64,000 nucleotides of DNA from Caminicella sporogenes DSM 14501. GTDB lineage: Bacteria > Bacillota > Clostridia > Peptostreptococcales > Caminicellaceae. Where the stretch lies: the NCBI RefSeq assembly GCF_900142285.1, contig NZ_FRAJ01000006.1:62001-126000 (forward strand), given 5' to 3'. A program made the translations under genes and the position numbers. Numbering within the stretch: the stretch's first letter is position 1; each line of letters begins with the position of its first letter. Below the pieces are notes generated by a model, which saw only the letters and a program-made list of their open reading frames with translations, was not told where the DNA came from and ran no database searches. Below are positions 54,726 through 64,000 of the stretch, piece by piece.

Positions 54726-55769
54726 ATGTATTTTGTTGAAAGCATATTAAAAAAGAAAGATAAAAAAATTAAATTGATAACGGTAAGAAATAAAAAAAAT
54801 ATGGAAGTTAAATTTTTAAATTATGGAGCTGCTATAGTAGAGATATTAGTTCCTGATAGATATGGGAATATTGAGAATGTAGTACTTACATATGAAAATA
54901 TTGAGGATTATATTGAAAATCCATCGTATTTTGGAGTGACAGTAGGTAGAACATCTGGACGAATTGCTAATGGCAGATTTATGTTAGATGGAAAAATATA
55001 TAATCTAAATAGAAATTTTGGAATAAATCATGGGCATGGAGGAACGACAGGATTTAGTTTTAGAATTTGGGATTATAATATTATAGAAAGAGAAACGGCT
55101 ACATCAGTAGAGTTTACATATTTTAGCAAAGACATGGAGGAAAATTATCCCGGAAACTTGTATGTAAAAGTTACTTATACTTTAACAGATAATAATGAGT
55201 TATTAATTGAATATGAGGGGAATACTGATAAAAAGACGATATGTAATTTGACAAATCATTCTTATTTTAATTTATCAGGAAATTATAAGCGAAAGATAAC
55301 TGAACAGTACTTAAAAATTAAAGCATCTAGTTATTTAGAGTTAGATAATAATCAAATACCTACAGGAAAGTTTATTGATGTCAAAAATACTCCTATGGAT
55401 TTTAATGAAGCTAAACTCATTGGAAAAGATATTCATAAAGATTATCCTCAATTAAAAATAGCAAATGGATATGATCATGTATGGATATTAAGTGAAATTA
55501 AAAATCAGATTGAAATGTATGATAAATTTAGTGGCAGAAAAATGGTAATTAATACTACTTATCCTAGTGTAGTAGTTTATAGTCATAATTTTTCAAATGG
55601 TGAAAAGTTGAAGTATGGTAAAGTAGGGAGTAAACATGATGGCATTTGTTTTGAAACTCAATACGAACCTGATGGTATAAATCATGACAGTTTAAATTCG
55701 GCTATATTGGATGTAAATGAAAAGTATTATGAGAAGACGGAGTTAAAGTTCGATATAGAAACATTATAA
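54726..55769 (+). CDS. galM: Aldose 1-epimerase (mutarotase)
   Basis: Interconverts the alpha and beta anomers of galactose and glucose. ATG 54726 (after AGGTGA) is preferred over 54687; 347 residues. Motifs: VTVGRTSGRIANGRF, GINHGHGGTTGF (catalytic histidine), NLTNHSYFNLSG with the second histidine and, near the end, FETQYEPDGIN with the catalytic glutamate region. Last enzyme gene of the galactose set before the regulator. Confidence 0.93.
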   Translation: MYFVESILKKKDKKIKLITVRNKKNMEVKFLNYGAAIVEILVPDRYGNIENVVLTYENIEDYIENPSYFGVTVGRTSGRIANGRFMLDGKIYNLNRNFGINHGHGGTTGFSFRIWDYNIIERETATSVEFTYFSKDMEENYPGNLYVKVTYTLTDNNELLIEYEGNTDKKTICNLTNHSYFNLSGNYKRKITEQYLKIKASSYLELDNNQIPTGKFIDVKNTPMDFNEAKLIGKDIHKDYPQLKIANGYDHVWILSEIKNQIEMYDKFSGRKMVINTTYPSVVVYSHNFSNGEKLKYGKVGSKHDGICFETQYEPDGINHDSLNSAILDVNEKYYEKTELKFDIETL

Positions 55770-55777
55770 AAATATAA

Positions 55778-56865
<1,088 letters not shown>

Positions 56866-56867
<2 letters not shown>

Positions 56868-56895
56868 AGCTACGGTTTAGATAAACCGTAGCTTT
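56866..56895. terminator. Bidirectional terminator between regulator and beta-glucosidase genes
   Basis: A palindrome AAAGCTACGGTTTA/TAAACCGTAGCTTT with flanking T-run, shared by converging genes. Confidence 0.85.
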
Positions 56896-56905
56896 TTGAT
56901 AGATA

Positions 56906-59092
56906 TTATATAACCTCTACAACTATTTTAAGCAAATCTTTATCCATAGAGGAGCTTCCTATCATTATTTCAAATTCACCCGGTTCTACAATAGATTTAC
57001 ATTCACTATTAATTAATGTAAGTGAAGAGACTGGAATAGTAATATTCACCCTTTTTTTCTCTCCAGCTTTTAAATTTATACGTTTAAAGCCTTTTAATTC
57101 TTTGATTGGAGTAGTTACCGAACTATAAATATCATTGATATAAAGCTGAACAATTTCAGTGCCATCGTATTTTCCAGTATTATGTACATCAACAGAAACA
57201 GTAAGTTTATCAGTTGGTTTTAGCTTAGTAGAAGAAACTTGTAAATTTGAATATTCATAATTAGTATATGATAGTCCAAAACCAAATGGAAATAATGGTT
57301 CAGCAGACATTTCAACATATCTATTGCTGTGCCAGCCGGGAAGTTGATTGTAGAATACGGGTTGCTGTCCAATATGACGTGGAAAAGATATAGTAAGTTT
57401 ACCGCAGGGATTAAAGTCGCCAAAGATAATTGAAGCAAGAGCGTTGCCGCCTTCTAATCCGGGATTCCAGGCTTCTAAAATTGCATCAGCATTTTCTTTT
57501 ATCCAAGGTATAGTAAGTGGTTTACCGTTAATTAATACAACTATAAGTGGTTTTCCTGTTTCTTTTAAAGCTGTGAGAAGTTGTTGCTGAGCTCCAGTCA
57601 GATTAAGTTCGACCCTATCTCTTAATTCTCCATTTAATATGTTAGTATCGCCTACTACAGCTATTACTACATCAGATTTTTTAGCAATTTCAACTGCTTT
57701 ATTAATATTATGATTATTTTTATCGATTATATCACAACCTTTTTCGTAGTTAATAATAATATCATTGCCAGCACGTTTTTTCATTCCTTCAAGTATGGTA
57801 ACAATGGGGGAAGTATCATATTCAGGATGATAATCTAAAGTTGGAATTTCAGGATGTTCAAGTTCTCTAGCTCCGAAGGACCAATCACCTAGTTGAGCTT
57901 GAACGTCATTACAATTTGGACCTATGAGTGCTATACGTTTTATTTCTTTAGATAATGGAAGGATATTATTTTCGTTTTTGAGCAATACTATTGATTCAAG
58001 AGCTGATTTATAGGCAATTTTTCTATGTTCTTTACAGCCTAATATGGAAATGGCTTTTTTACTATTTGGAAAACGCTTATTATCAAAGAGTCCTAATTTA
58101 AACTTTAACATGAGTATACGTCTGCATGCCTTATCTATTAAATCTTCCTTAATAATTCCTTCTTTTACAAGCTTTACTGCTTCTTCAAAAAATTCAGGTG
58201 TGGACATTATCATATCATTACCGGCAGAAAGTGCAATTTCACATGCTTTTTTAATATTAGGTGCTACTTTTTGTTTTCTGTGCAAATTACCTACGTTATC
58301 CCAATCAGTAACGACAAAACCATTAAAATTTAGTTCTTCTTTTAGTAAATTTGTAAGCAGCCATTTATTAGCAGAGCATGGTATACCATCAATAGCATTA
58401 TATCCAGCCATAAAAGTTGCACAACCAGCTTTAATAGCTTCTACAAAAGGTGGAAGAAATATGGAACGTAGTTTACGCTCTGAAACATCAGATTCTGAAG
58501 AATCACGACCTCCTTGTGTTTCGCCATATGCAATAAAGTGTTTAGCACAAGCTAAAATACTATAAGGGTCAGATAGATTTTTTCCTTGATAGCCTCTAAT
58601 CATGGCACTAGCGAGAATTCCGATTAAATAAGGGTCTTCACCAAATGTTTCATCTATACGTCCCCATCTTAAATCTCTGCCTATACATAAAACAGGAGAA
58701 AATGTCCAGTGCAGACCAGTTAAAGTTACTTCGATAGCAGTAATATGTGCTATTTTTTCTAATAATTCTGGATTCCAGCTGGAAGACATGCCAAGTTGAG
58801 AAGGGAAGACCGTAGCACCACTTTGAAAAGCATGACCATGAACTGCATCAATACCAAATAAAATTGGTATTCCCAATCTAGTTTTAGAAGCCATCTTTTG
58901 AAGTTTGATAACCTTATCACCTGTAACATGTAAAAGAGAACCAACATGTTTTTTATAAATCCATGTTTCAGGGTCTTTTCTTCCATCTACAATACACATT
59001 TGACCTATTTTTTCTTCTAATGTCATTTTACTTAGTAAATCATTTGTCCTTTCAATAGGAGTGTAGGATGGGTTTTTATAGATTTCAGACAT
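56906..59092 (-). CDS. Glycoside hydrolase family 3 beta-glucosidase
   Basis: A 728-residue cytoplasmic-looking enzyme (no signal peptide) from ATG 59092, which follows AAGGTGA; an upstream ATG at 59107 overlaps that site. Order: GH3 barrel (GIPILFGIDAVHGH; CIGRDLRWGRIDETFGEDPYL, read as two parts; nucleophile Asp in GFVVTDWDNV), GH3 C-terminal sandwich (SIVLLKNENNILPLS, NGELRDRVELNL) and a fibronectin-III-like end (YTNYEYSNLQVS, VQLYINDI). It releases glucose from beta-glucosides or short cello-oligomers. It is opposite in strand to the galactose genes but probably shares their diet. Confidence 0.93.
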   Translation of the reverse strand: MSEIYKNPSYTPIERTNDLLSKMTLEEKIGQMCIVDGRKDPETWIYKKHVGSLLHVTGDKVIKLQKMASKTRLGIPILFGIDAVHGHAFQSGATVFPSQLGMSSSWNPELLEKIAHITAIEVTLTGLHWTFSPVLCIGRDLRWGRIDETFGEDPYLIGILASAMIRGYQGKNLSDPYSILACAKHFIAYGETQGGRDSSESDVSERKLRSIFLPPFVEAIKAGCATFMAGYNAIDGIPCSANKWLLTNLLKEELNFNGFVVTDWDNVGNLHRKQKVAPNIKKACEIALSAGNDMIMSTPEFFEEAVKLVKEGIIKEDLIDKACRRILMLKFKLGLFDNKRFPNSKKAISILGCKEHRKIAYKSALESIVLLKNENNILPLSKEIKRIALIGPNCNDVQAQLGDWSFGARELEHPEIPTLDYHPEYDTSPIVTILEGMKKRAGNDIIINYEKGCDIIDKNNHNINKAVEIAKKSDVVIAVVGDTNILNGELRDRVELNLTGAQQQLLTALKETGKPLIVVLINGKPLTIPWIKENADAILEAWNPGLEGGNALASIIFGDFNPCGKLTISFPRHIGQQPVFYNQLPGWHSNRYVEMSAEPLFPFGFGLSYTNYEYSNLQVSSTKLKPTDKLTVSVDVHNTGKYDGTEIVQLYINDIYSSVTTPIKELKGFKRINLKAGEKKRVNITIPVSSLTLINSECKSIVEPGEFEIMIGSSSMDKDLLKIVVEVI

Positions 59093-59347
59093 AACAATCA
59101 CCTTCACTTTTAAATTTATTTTATATGTTGTATTATTATTTTACCATATAATAACAAATCAAAATGTATTTTTATTAATTGAAAGTTTAAAAAGACAGTT
59201 TATAAATAAAAAGTGTGAAATGAGCAAGAGTGTATAAAGATATATTTGGATAAATTGATAATGTAATTAATTTTTAAGAGAGTATATCCATTTTTTGTTT
59301 TATAATAGAATATGAAGATATTAAATCATTTTGCGGGGGAATAATAT

Positions 59348-60028
59348 ATGGACAGAAAAGTTAAAGTTATGATTGTTGATGATGATAAAAATATTGCTGA
59401 ACTAATAGATGTTTATTTAAAAAAGGAAGGATATGAGACAAAAAAGTTTTATAATGGAAAGGAAGCGTTGAAGGAGTTTGAAAGATTTGCACCTGATTTA
59501 GTTATTTTAGATATAATGCTTACTGAAATTGATGGTTATGAAATATGTAGGGAAATTAGAAAAATTAGTAATATTCCTATTATTATGCTGACTGCAAAGG
59601 GAGAGACATTTGATAAAGTATTAGGTCTTGAACTTGGAGCAGATGATTATATAGTAAAACCTTTTGATGCAAAGGAGCTTTTAGCTAGGATAAAAGCTGT
59701 TCTTAGAAGATATAATTCAAAACATTCAGACAATGTTAAACTAGTGATTCCTAATTTAACTATAGATATATCAGATTATTCGATAATTTATCATGGAAAG
59801 AAAATGGAAATACCTCCAAAAGAATTAGAACTTCTGTATTTTTTAGCTTCTAATGCAAATAGAGTATTTACTAGAGAACAATTGTTGGATAAAATATGGG
59901 GATATGACTATGCAGGTGGAACTAGAACAGTAGATGTTCATATAAAAAGACTTAGAGAAAAGTTTAATTTAGAAGATAGTTGGGAAATAAAAACAGTTTG
60001 GGGCGTTGGGTATAAATTTCAGCTATAA
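59348..60028 (+). CDS. OmpR-family response regulator
   Basis: A 226-residue regulator. Receiver with VDDD, phospho-acceptor Asp55 in VILDIMLTEIDGYE and the lysine in DDYIVKPFDAKELL; DNA-binding winged helix with IPPKELELLYFLASNAN and GGTRTVDVHIKRLREKF. GCGGGGG precedes the ATG. Its kinase gene follows at once. Which stimulus it answers is unknown; the PAP2 and HtrA genes downstream suggest cell-envelope stress. Confidence 0.93.
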   Translation: MDRKVKVMIVDDDKNIAELIDVYLKKEGYETKKFYNGKEALKEFERFAPDLVILDIMLTEIDGYEICREIRKISNIPIIMLTAKGETFDKVLGLELGADDYIVKPFDAKELLARIKAVLRRYNSKHSDNVKLVIPNLTIDISDYSIIYHGKKMEIPPKELELLYFLASNANRVFTREQLLDKIWGYDYAGGTRTVDVHIKRLREKFNLEDSWEIKTVWGVGYKFQL

Positions 60029-60068
60029 ATAGTTTTATATACTATATAACTTGGAGGGAAAAGAGAAT

Positions 60069-61475
60069 TTGAATACTTTATTTAAAAAATTGATTGTAAT
60101 ATATGTATCGATAATATTGATAGGATTTTTAGTTTTAACTTATACTATGTCAAAATCGTTTGAAACATATTTTATGAAACAAAAAGAGAAAGCACTTATA
60201 GAGCAGGCTAAAAGTATTCAAAGAGAATATGCCGTTGCATATAAAACAGGAGTTATTGATTTTGAAAGATTAAATTTTGAGATACAAGCATTGGATAGAT
60301 ATTTAAATACGAGAATATGGCTTATAAATAGAAATGGAAATATTTATATAAACTCTAGGATAGAGGATATTTCACAACTTAAAAAGGAACTTGACCTCAA
60401 TGAAATAGAAAGAGTTTTCAATGGGGAAATTGTAAGGCGAAAAGGTTATATAAGAACTTTTTTTAATGAACCAGTGCTTACTATAGGGTATCCTATAATA
60501 ATAAATGATAGAGTAGTTTTTGCTCTTTTTATGAATGCATCGATACCAGAAATAAAGAAGACTATTTCAGATATTTATAAAATAGCTTTTATATCTTTAT
60601 TGTTTTCAACGATTATAGCTATAGTATTAGTGTTTCTCATTTCTAGAAATTTAACATTAGAAATAAAAAAGATAAACGATGCTGTTAAGAAAATTGCAAA
60701 GGGAAACTTTCAAAAGAGATTGAAAGTAAATAGAAATGACGAGTTAGGACAGTTAATCCAAAGTTTTAATGAAATGGCAGGGGAATTAAATAAACTGGAT
60801 GAAATGAGAAAGAGATTTATATCTAATTTATCACATGATTTGAGAACACCTCTTACAAGTATAAATGGTTTTGTTAAAGCAATTTTAGATGGAACTATTG
60901 AAAAGGATAGTGAAAGGAAGTATTTGGAGATAGTTGCTGAAGAAAGTGAAAGATTAACTAAGCTGACTAATGATATATTGGATTTATCTAAAATAGAAAG
61001 TGGACAATTTCCTTTAGAAAGAGTTAGTTTTAATATCAATGAATTGTTAATAAATGAAATAGATAAATTTGAAAAGAGATTACTTGAAAAAGATATTGAT
61101 GTATCGATAAATCTTTCAAAAGAAAAGGAAATGGTAAATGGTGATATTAATCAAATAAAAAGAGTAATTTATAATTTAATAGATAATGCTGTCAAGTTTG
61201 TTAATGTTGGAGGTAAAATTAGTATAGAAACTAAGTACAAAAATAAAAAAATGTATATATCGATAAAAAATACAGGAGAAATGATACCAAAAGAAGATTT
61301 AAATCGAATTTGGGATAGATTTTATAAATTGGATTTATCAAGAGGAAAGGATAAATCTGGTTCTGGACTTGGACTTTCAATAGTAAAAGAGATAATAAAG
61401 GCACATGATGAACATATTGAAGTAAAAACAGAAGGTGATTGGATAGAATTTACATTTACTTTAGAAAGTAAATAA
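60069..61475 (+). CDS. Sensor histidine kinase
   Basis: The true start is probably TTG 60069, since GGAGG (60053-60057) lies inside the longer frame; 468 residues. Membrane helix about 7-27, external sensor region about 28-165 (about 135 residues), second helix about 168-190, HAMP about 192-245, HisKA with phospho-acceptor His256 in NLSHDLRTPLTS and an ATPase domain with VIYNLIDNAVKFVN and GSGLGLSIVKEIIKAH. The G1 region lacks a clean DxGxG (it reads KNTGEMIPKEDL), a variation seen in some active kinases. Confidence 0.92.
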   Translation: MNTLFKKLIVIYVSIILIGFLVLTYTMSKSFETYFMKQKEKALIEQAKSIQREYAVAYKTGVIDFERLNFEIQALDRYLNTRIWLINRNGNIYINSRIEDISQLKKELDLNEIERVFNGEIVRRKGYIRTFFNEPVLTIGYPIIINDRVVFALFMNASIPEIKKTISDIYKIAFISLLFSTIIAIVLVFLISRNLTLEIKKINDAVKKIAKGNFQKRLKVNRNDELGQLIQSFNEMAGELNKLDEMRKRFISNLSHDLRTPLTSINGFVKAILDGTIEKDSERKYLEIVAEESERLTKLTNDILDLSKIESGQFPLERVSFNINELLINEIDKFEKRLLEKDIDVSINLSKEKEMVNGDINQIKRVIYNLIDNAVKFVNVGGKISIETKYKNKKMYISIKNTGEMIPKEDLNRIWDRFYKLDLSRGKDKSGSGLGLSIVKEIIKAHDEHIEVKTEGDWIEFTFTLESK

Positions 61476-61524
61476 TAATATAATAAGAAATAGACCTAAG
61501 CTTAATAGGTAAAGGAGGAGAACA

Positions 61525-62187
61525 GTGATTTTAGAAAAAATAAAGAATAACAATCATTTTTTAATATTATCCTATTATATAATAATATTCTTTTTATATA
61601 AATATACAGAGCAAATTACAAGACCTGAATATATTATGCATTCTAAAATAGATGATTATATTCCTTTTGTAAAAGAAATGGTTGTACCTTATTTGTTTTG
61701 GTATGTATATATAACTATTCCACTTGTATATTTTGGATTTAATTCAAAAAAAGATTTTTACAAATTATCGATTTTTATGTTTGCAGGTATGACGATATGT
61801 TTTATGATATACCTAATATTTCCGAATGGGCAAGATTTGAGACCTGTTATAGTATCTAATGATGTTTTTTCAAGAGTTATAAAAAATATATATTTATTGG
61901 ATACTCCAACAAATTCTGCACCAAGTATGCATGTAGTTGATTCAATAGCAGTGCATATAAGTATAATTAATTGTGAAAAATTAAAAACGAAAAAATGGAT
62001 TACAGTTACTTCTTTTATAATTATGGTGGCTATAATTGCATCAACAGTTATGATAAAACAACATTCAATATTAGATGTAATGTATGGAATAGGTTTGAGC
62101 TTGATTTTGTATTTATGTATTTATAAAGTAAATCTACTTCAATATTTTAAAATCAAAAAATTGGTATCACAAAATCAAGATTATTAA
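61525..62187 (+). CDS. PAP2-superfamily membrane phosphatase
   Basis: A 220-residue protein with about six membrane helices. PAP2 motifs are recognisable: DLRPVIVSND (first, arginine-proline), APSMHVVDS (second, PSxxH) and VMIKQHSILDVMYG (third, HxxxD; the usual SR before it is replaced by MIK). Family members remove phosphate from undecaprenyl pyrophosphate or phosphatidates. GTG start behind AGGAGGAG. It sits between the two-component genes and htrA. Confidence 0.82.
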   Translation: MILEKIKNNNHFLILSYYIIIFFLYKYTEQITRPEYIMHSKIDDYIPFVKEMVVPYLFWYVYITIPLVYFGFNSKKDFYKLSIFMFAGMTICFMIYLIFPNGQDLRPVIVSNDVFSRVIKNIYLLDTPTNSAPSMHVVDSIAVHISIINCEKLKTKKWITVTSFIIMVAIIASTVMIKQHSILDVMYGIGLSLILYLCIYKVNLLQYFKIKKLVSQNQDY

Positions 62188-62219
62188 AAAGTTTACAATT
62201 TGTTCATATTTTATACAAA

Positions 62220-62250
62220 TTTATTGTTTAATATTAAATTGAACAATAAA
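62220..62250 (+). promoter_or_regulatory. Inverted repeat just before the HtrA gene
   Basis: Arms TTTATTGTT (62220-62228) and AACAATAAA (62242-62250) are perfectly complementary and end a few bases before the Shine-Dalgarno TTGGAGGTGA. It could be a regulator-binding site, possibly for the nearby OmpR-type regulator. Confidence 0.45.
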
Positions 62251-62265
62251 TTTGGAGGTGATAAA

Positions 62266-63552
62266 ATGGACAAATTTAATAATGAATTATATGGCTATGA
62301 AAGTAATAACACAGAAGGTGTTCATCATGATGAAACAGGGATACAAGATGTAATCTATGAGGAGTTAAAACAGGAAAGCGTTAAGGAAAGTACGGAAAAA
62401 AGAAGATTTTCATTTAAGCAAATAGTGATTTTGTTTTTAATAATTTCTTTAGTTGGTGGAACGAGTATAGGAGCAGGTTTTTCAATAGCTAGCAATCTAA
62501 TGGAAGGAAATAAATATCATTTAGCTGATAATCATAACGTTAAACATAATAATAAATTTGATAAAAATTTTGTTGTAAATTTACAAGATAGCTATGTAAA
62601 TAGTCCAATAGTAAATATAGCAAAGGAAGTAGGACCATCAGTTGTTGCTATTACGACTAAAGTAAGAATTAGCGATTGGTTTAGAAATGAATATATTCAA
62701 GAAGCAAATGGTTCGGGGGTAATATTTGATGTAAATGATAAAAATATATTAATATTGACTAATAATCATGTAATAGAAGATGCTCAAGAATTGATAGTAA
62801 CTTTAAATGGAAATGTAAAAGTACCTGCAGTAGTTATGGGAAAAGACAGAGAAACAGATTTGGCTATTGTAAAGATAGAAAAAAAGGATGTTCCGGAAGA
62901 TGTATATAAAAAAGTTCGTCCAGCTGTTTTTGGAGATTCAGATTTATTGAGAGTAGGAGAACCGGCAATAGCAATAGGAAATCCACTAGGATACAACAAT
63001 ACGGTAACAGTTGGAGTAATAAGTGCTTTAAATAGGGAGCTTAATCTACCTGATAAGAGATTAAGACTTATACAAACTGATGCAGCTATAAATCCAGGTA
63101 ATAGTGGAGGAGCACTTGTAAATATAAAAGGAGAAGTTATTGGAATAAATACTATAAAAATTGCAGATACAAAAGTTGAGGGTATAGGATTTGCAATTCC
63201 AATAAATCATGCAAAACCTATTATAGAAGAATTAGTTAATAAAGGATATGTATCAAGACCGTTTTTAGGTATACTAGGTAGAGATGTTGATGAACATTTA
63301 TCAGAGCTTTATGAAATACCTATTGGAGTTATAGTAGTTGATGTAATAGAAAATGGAGCAGCAGATAGAGCTGGAATAAAAAGAGGAGATGTAATAATAG
63401 AATTTGATGGTAAAAAAATAGTTTCTATGGAACAATTAAGTGATTTAATTAGAAAATATGAAGTTGGTAAAAAAGTAAAAGTAAAAATTGTTAGAAATGG
63501 TAAAGAAAAGAAAGAAATAACAGTGAAATTACAGGAAAAGATAAGCCGATAA
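62266..63552 (+). CDS. HtrA/DegP-type membrane serine protease with PDZ domain
   Basis: The ATG at 62266 follows GGAGGTGA; a longer frame from 62200 runs through the leader and is rejected; 428 residues. A cytoplasmic N-tail, one membrane helix (about 52-74), trypsin-like domain with the triad in LTNNHVIEDA (His), DRETDLAIVKI (Asp) and NPGNSGGALVN (Ser), then a PDZ domain (about 335-425, RAGIKRGDVIIEFDGKKI). It degrades or refolds damaged exported proteins. In relatives htrA often lies inside the wal operon; here it is 54 kb away, behind another two-component pair. Confidence 0.95.
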   Translation: MDKFNNELYGYESNNTEGVHHDETGIQDVIYEELKQESVKESTEKRRFSFKQIVILFLIISLVGGTSIGAGFSIASNLMEGNKYHLADNHNVKHNNKFDKNFVVNLQDSYVNSPIVNIAKEVGPSVVAITTKVRISDWFRNEYIQEANGSGVIFDVNDKNILILTNNHVIEDAQELIVTLNGNVKVPAVVMGKDRETDLAIVKIEKKDVPEDVYKKVRPAVFGDSDLLRVGEPAIAIGNPLGYNNTVTVGVISALNRELNLPDKRLRLIQTDAAINPGNSGGALVNIKGEVIGINTIKIADTKVEGIGFAIPINHAKPIIEELVNKGYVSRPFLGILGRDVDEHLSELYEIPIGVIVVDVIENGAADRAGIKRGDVIIEFDGKKIVSMEQLSDLIRKYEVGKKVKVKIVRNGKEKKEITVKLQEKISR

Positions 63553-63557
63553 ATAAT

Positions 63558-63600
63558 AAAACCTGTATGGTATTTACAAAATGCCATACAGGTTTTATTA
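63558..63600 (+). terminator. Terminator after the HtrA gene
   Basis: A stem of about 16 bp, AAAACCTGTATGG pairing with CCATACAGGTTTT plus three inner pairs, then TTTATTATT. Confidence 0.85.
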
Positions 63601-63668
63601 TTATATATGAACATTTACTAAAAGATGAAGATTTTCATGTGATAGATAGAAAAGGTAGGGGTATAGAA

Positions 63669-64000
63669 GTGTTTTATAAAAAGGGCAAATTTTGTTTAAA
63701 TTGTGATTTTGATATAAGAGTAATTAGAGAAGATGAGAATGATACAGATTTGTTTATTCCAGTTGAAAATAGGACAGTAAATTTATATTTTGAAGATTTT
63801 CCATCATATTTAAAATCTAGGTTGCAGTTTTTGATGGTTAGAAATATTATTATCAGATTTTGCAGTAGGGAAGATAATAATGTCTGTACTGTTCATCTAT
63901 TAAGAAATATAGATTTGCAATCGTCACATGTGAATTTTGAAATAAATTATGAAAATCATATTATAGAAATTATTGATAAAGAGTATTTTATTGATATGAA
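63669..64000 (+). CDS. Unknown protein, 3' end outside the window
   Basis: An open frame runs to the window edge. GTG 63669 is the most likely start, because AAGGTAGGGG lies seven bases upstream; the frame is also open further back, into the preceding terminator. The 110 visible residues (FYKKGKFCLNCDFDIRVIRE and on through FCSREDNNVCTVHLLRNI) have several cysteines but no motif I recognise. No membrane helix or signal peptide is seen. Confidence 0.55.
   Translation, partial: MFYKKGKFCLNCDFDIRVIREDENDTDLFIPVENRTVNLYFEDFPSYLKSRLQFLMVRNIIIRFCSREDNNVCTVHLLRNIDLQSSHVNFEINYENHIIEIIDKEYFIDM

Noticed and set aside
58044-58565. Plus-strand frame of 173 codons
   Set aside because: Antisense to the conserved GH3 barrel of the beta-glucosidase; no family resemblance.

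Overview
The window is AT-rich, tightly packed DNA with Shine-Dalgarno-led genes and many short hairpin terminators. It reads as a low-GC, Gram-positive, probably spore-forming anaerobe of the Clostridia. Supporting signs are a WalRK operon with yycH/yycI, a Spo0E-family phosphatase, a Firmicutes-type galT, a DapL-type aminotransferase and a probable selenoprotein. The species cannot be named from the sequence. I saw no rRNA, tRNA, CRISPR array or transposase gene.

Layout. 1-9 kb: the 3' part of a LysM/G5/M23 cell-wall hydrolase gene, then the wall-homeostasis operon walR-walK-(secreted acidic protein)-yycH-yycI-walJ-rlmH. 9-12.6 kb: small accessory genes (a membrane peptide, an AlkD-like protein, a VCBS-like protein, a membrane LRR protein) interleaved with three copies of a MITE/REP-like inverted-repeat element of about 110 bp. 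12.6-21.7 kb: two chemoreceptors, followed by cheW, cheA, an RsbW-type kinase, a STAS protein and a PP2C phosphatase. This is a chemosensory array joined to a partner-switching module, with no cheY, cheB or cheR nearby. 21.7-34.6 kb: housekeeping and metabolism (aspartate kinase, M29 aminopeptidase, MATE pump, an HPr-like and a CarA-N-like small protein, ClpE, DapL, an ECF S component with a methyltransferase, a DUF3842 protein, GlyA).

34.6-43.6 kb is the most unusual part. A Bce-type antimicrobial-stress module (sensor kinase, ABC ATPase, FtsX-like permease, response regulator) is split by a thiol/redox cassette. The cassette holds a TlpA-like protein whose first active-site cysteine codon is TGA (probable selenocysteine), a 44-residue CXXC membrane peptide and a NapH-like polytopic iron-sulfur protein. 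Matching inverted repeats (TnAC-N6-GTAA type) lie before the kinase and before the ATPase. The block from glyA through the ABC ATPase was duplicated in tandem. The downstream copy (41.35-43.56 kb) has collapsed to gene ends and spacers around an intact glycerophosphodiesterase gene, while the upstream copy keeps only a 20-nt fossil of that gene, so loss was reciprocal.

43.9-47.6 kb: an ABC-2 exporter pair, an RsmF-like rRNA methyltransferase and a Spo0E-like gene. 48-59 kb: a galactose regulon (mglBAC, galK, galT, galM, a LacI-family regulator) with a recognisable promoter and operator, and a convergent GH3 beta-glucosidase. No galE is present in the window. 59-64 kb: a second OmpR/HK pair, a PAP2 protein, an HtrA-type protease and the 5' part of an unknown gene.

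Several starts were chosen downstream of the longest possible frame because the ribosome binding site lies inside the longer frame. These choices are stated in each entry.
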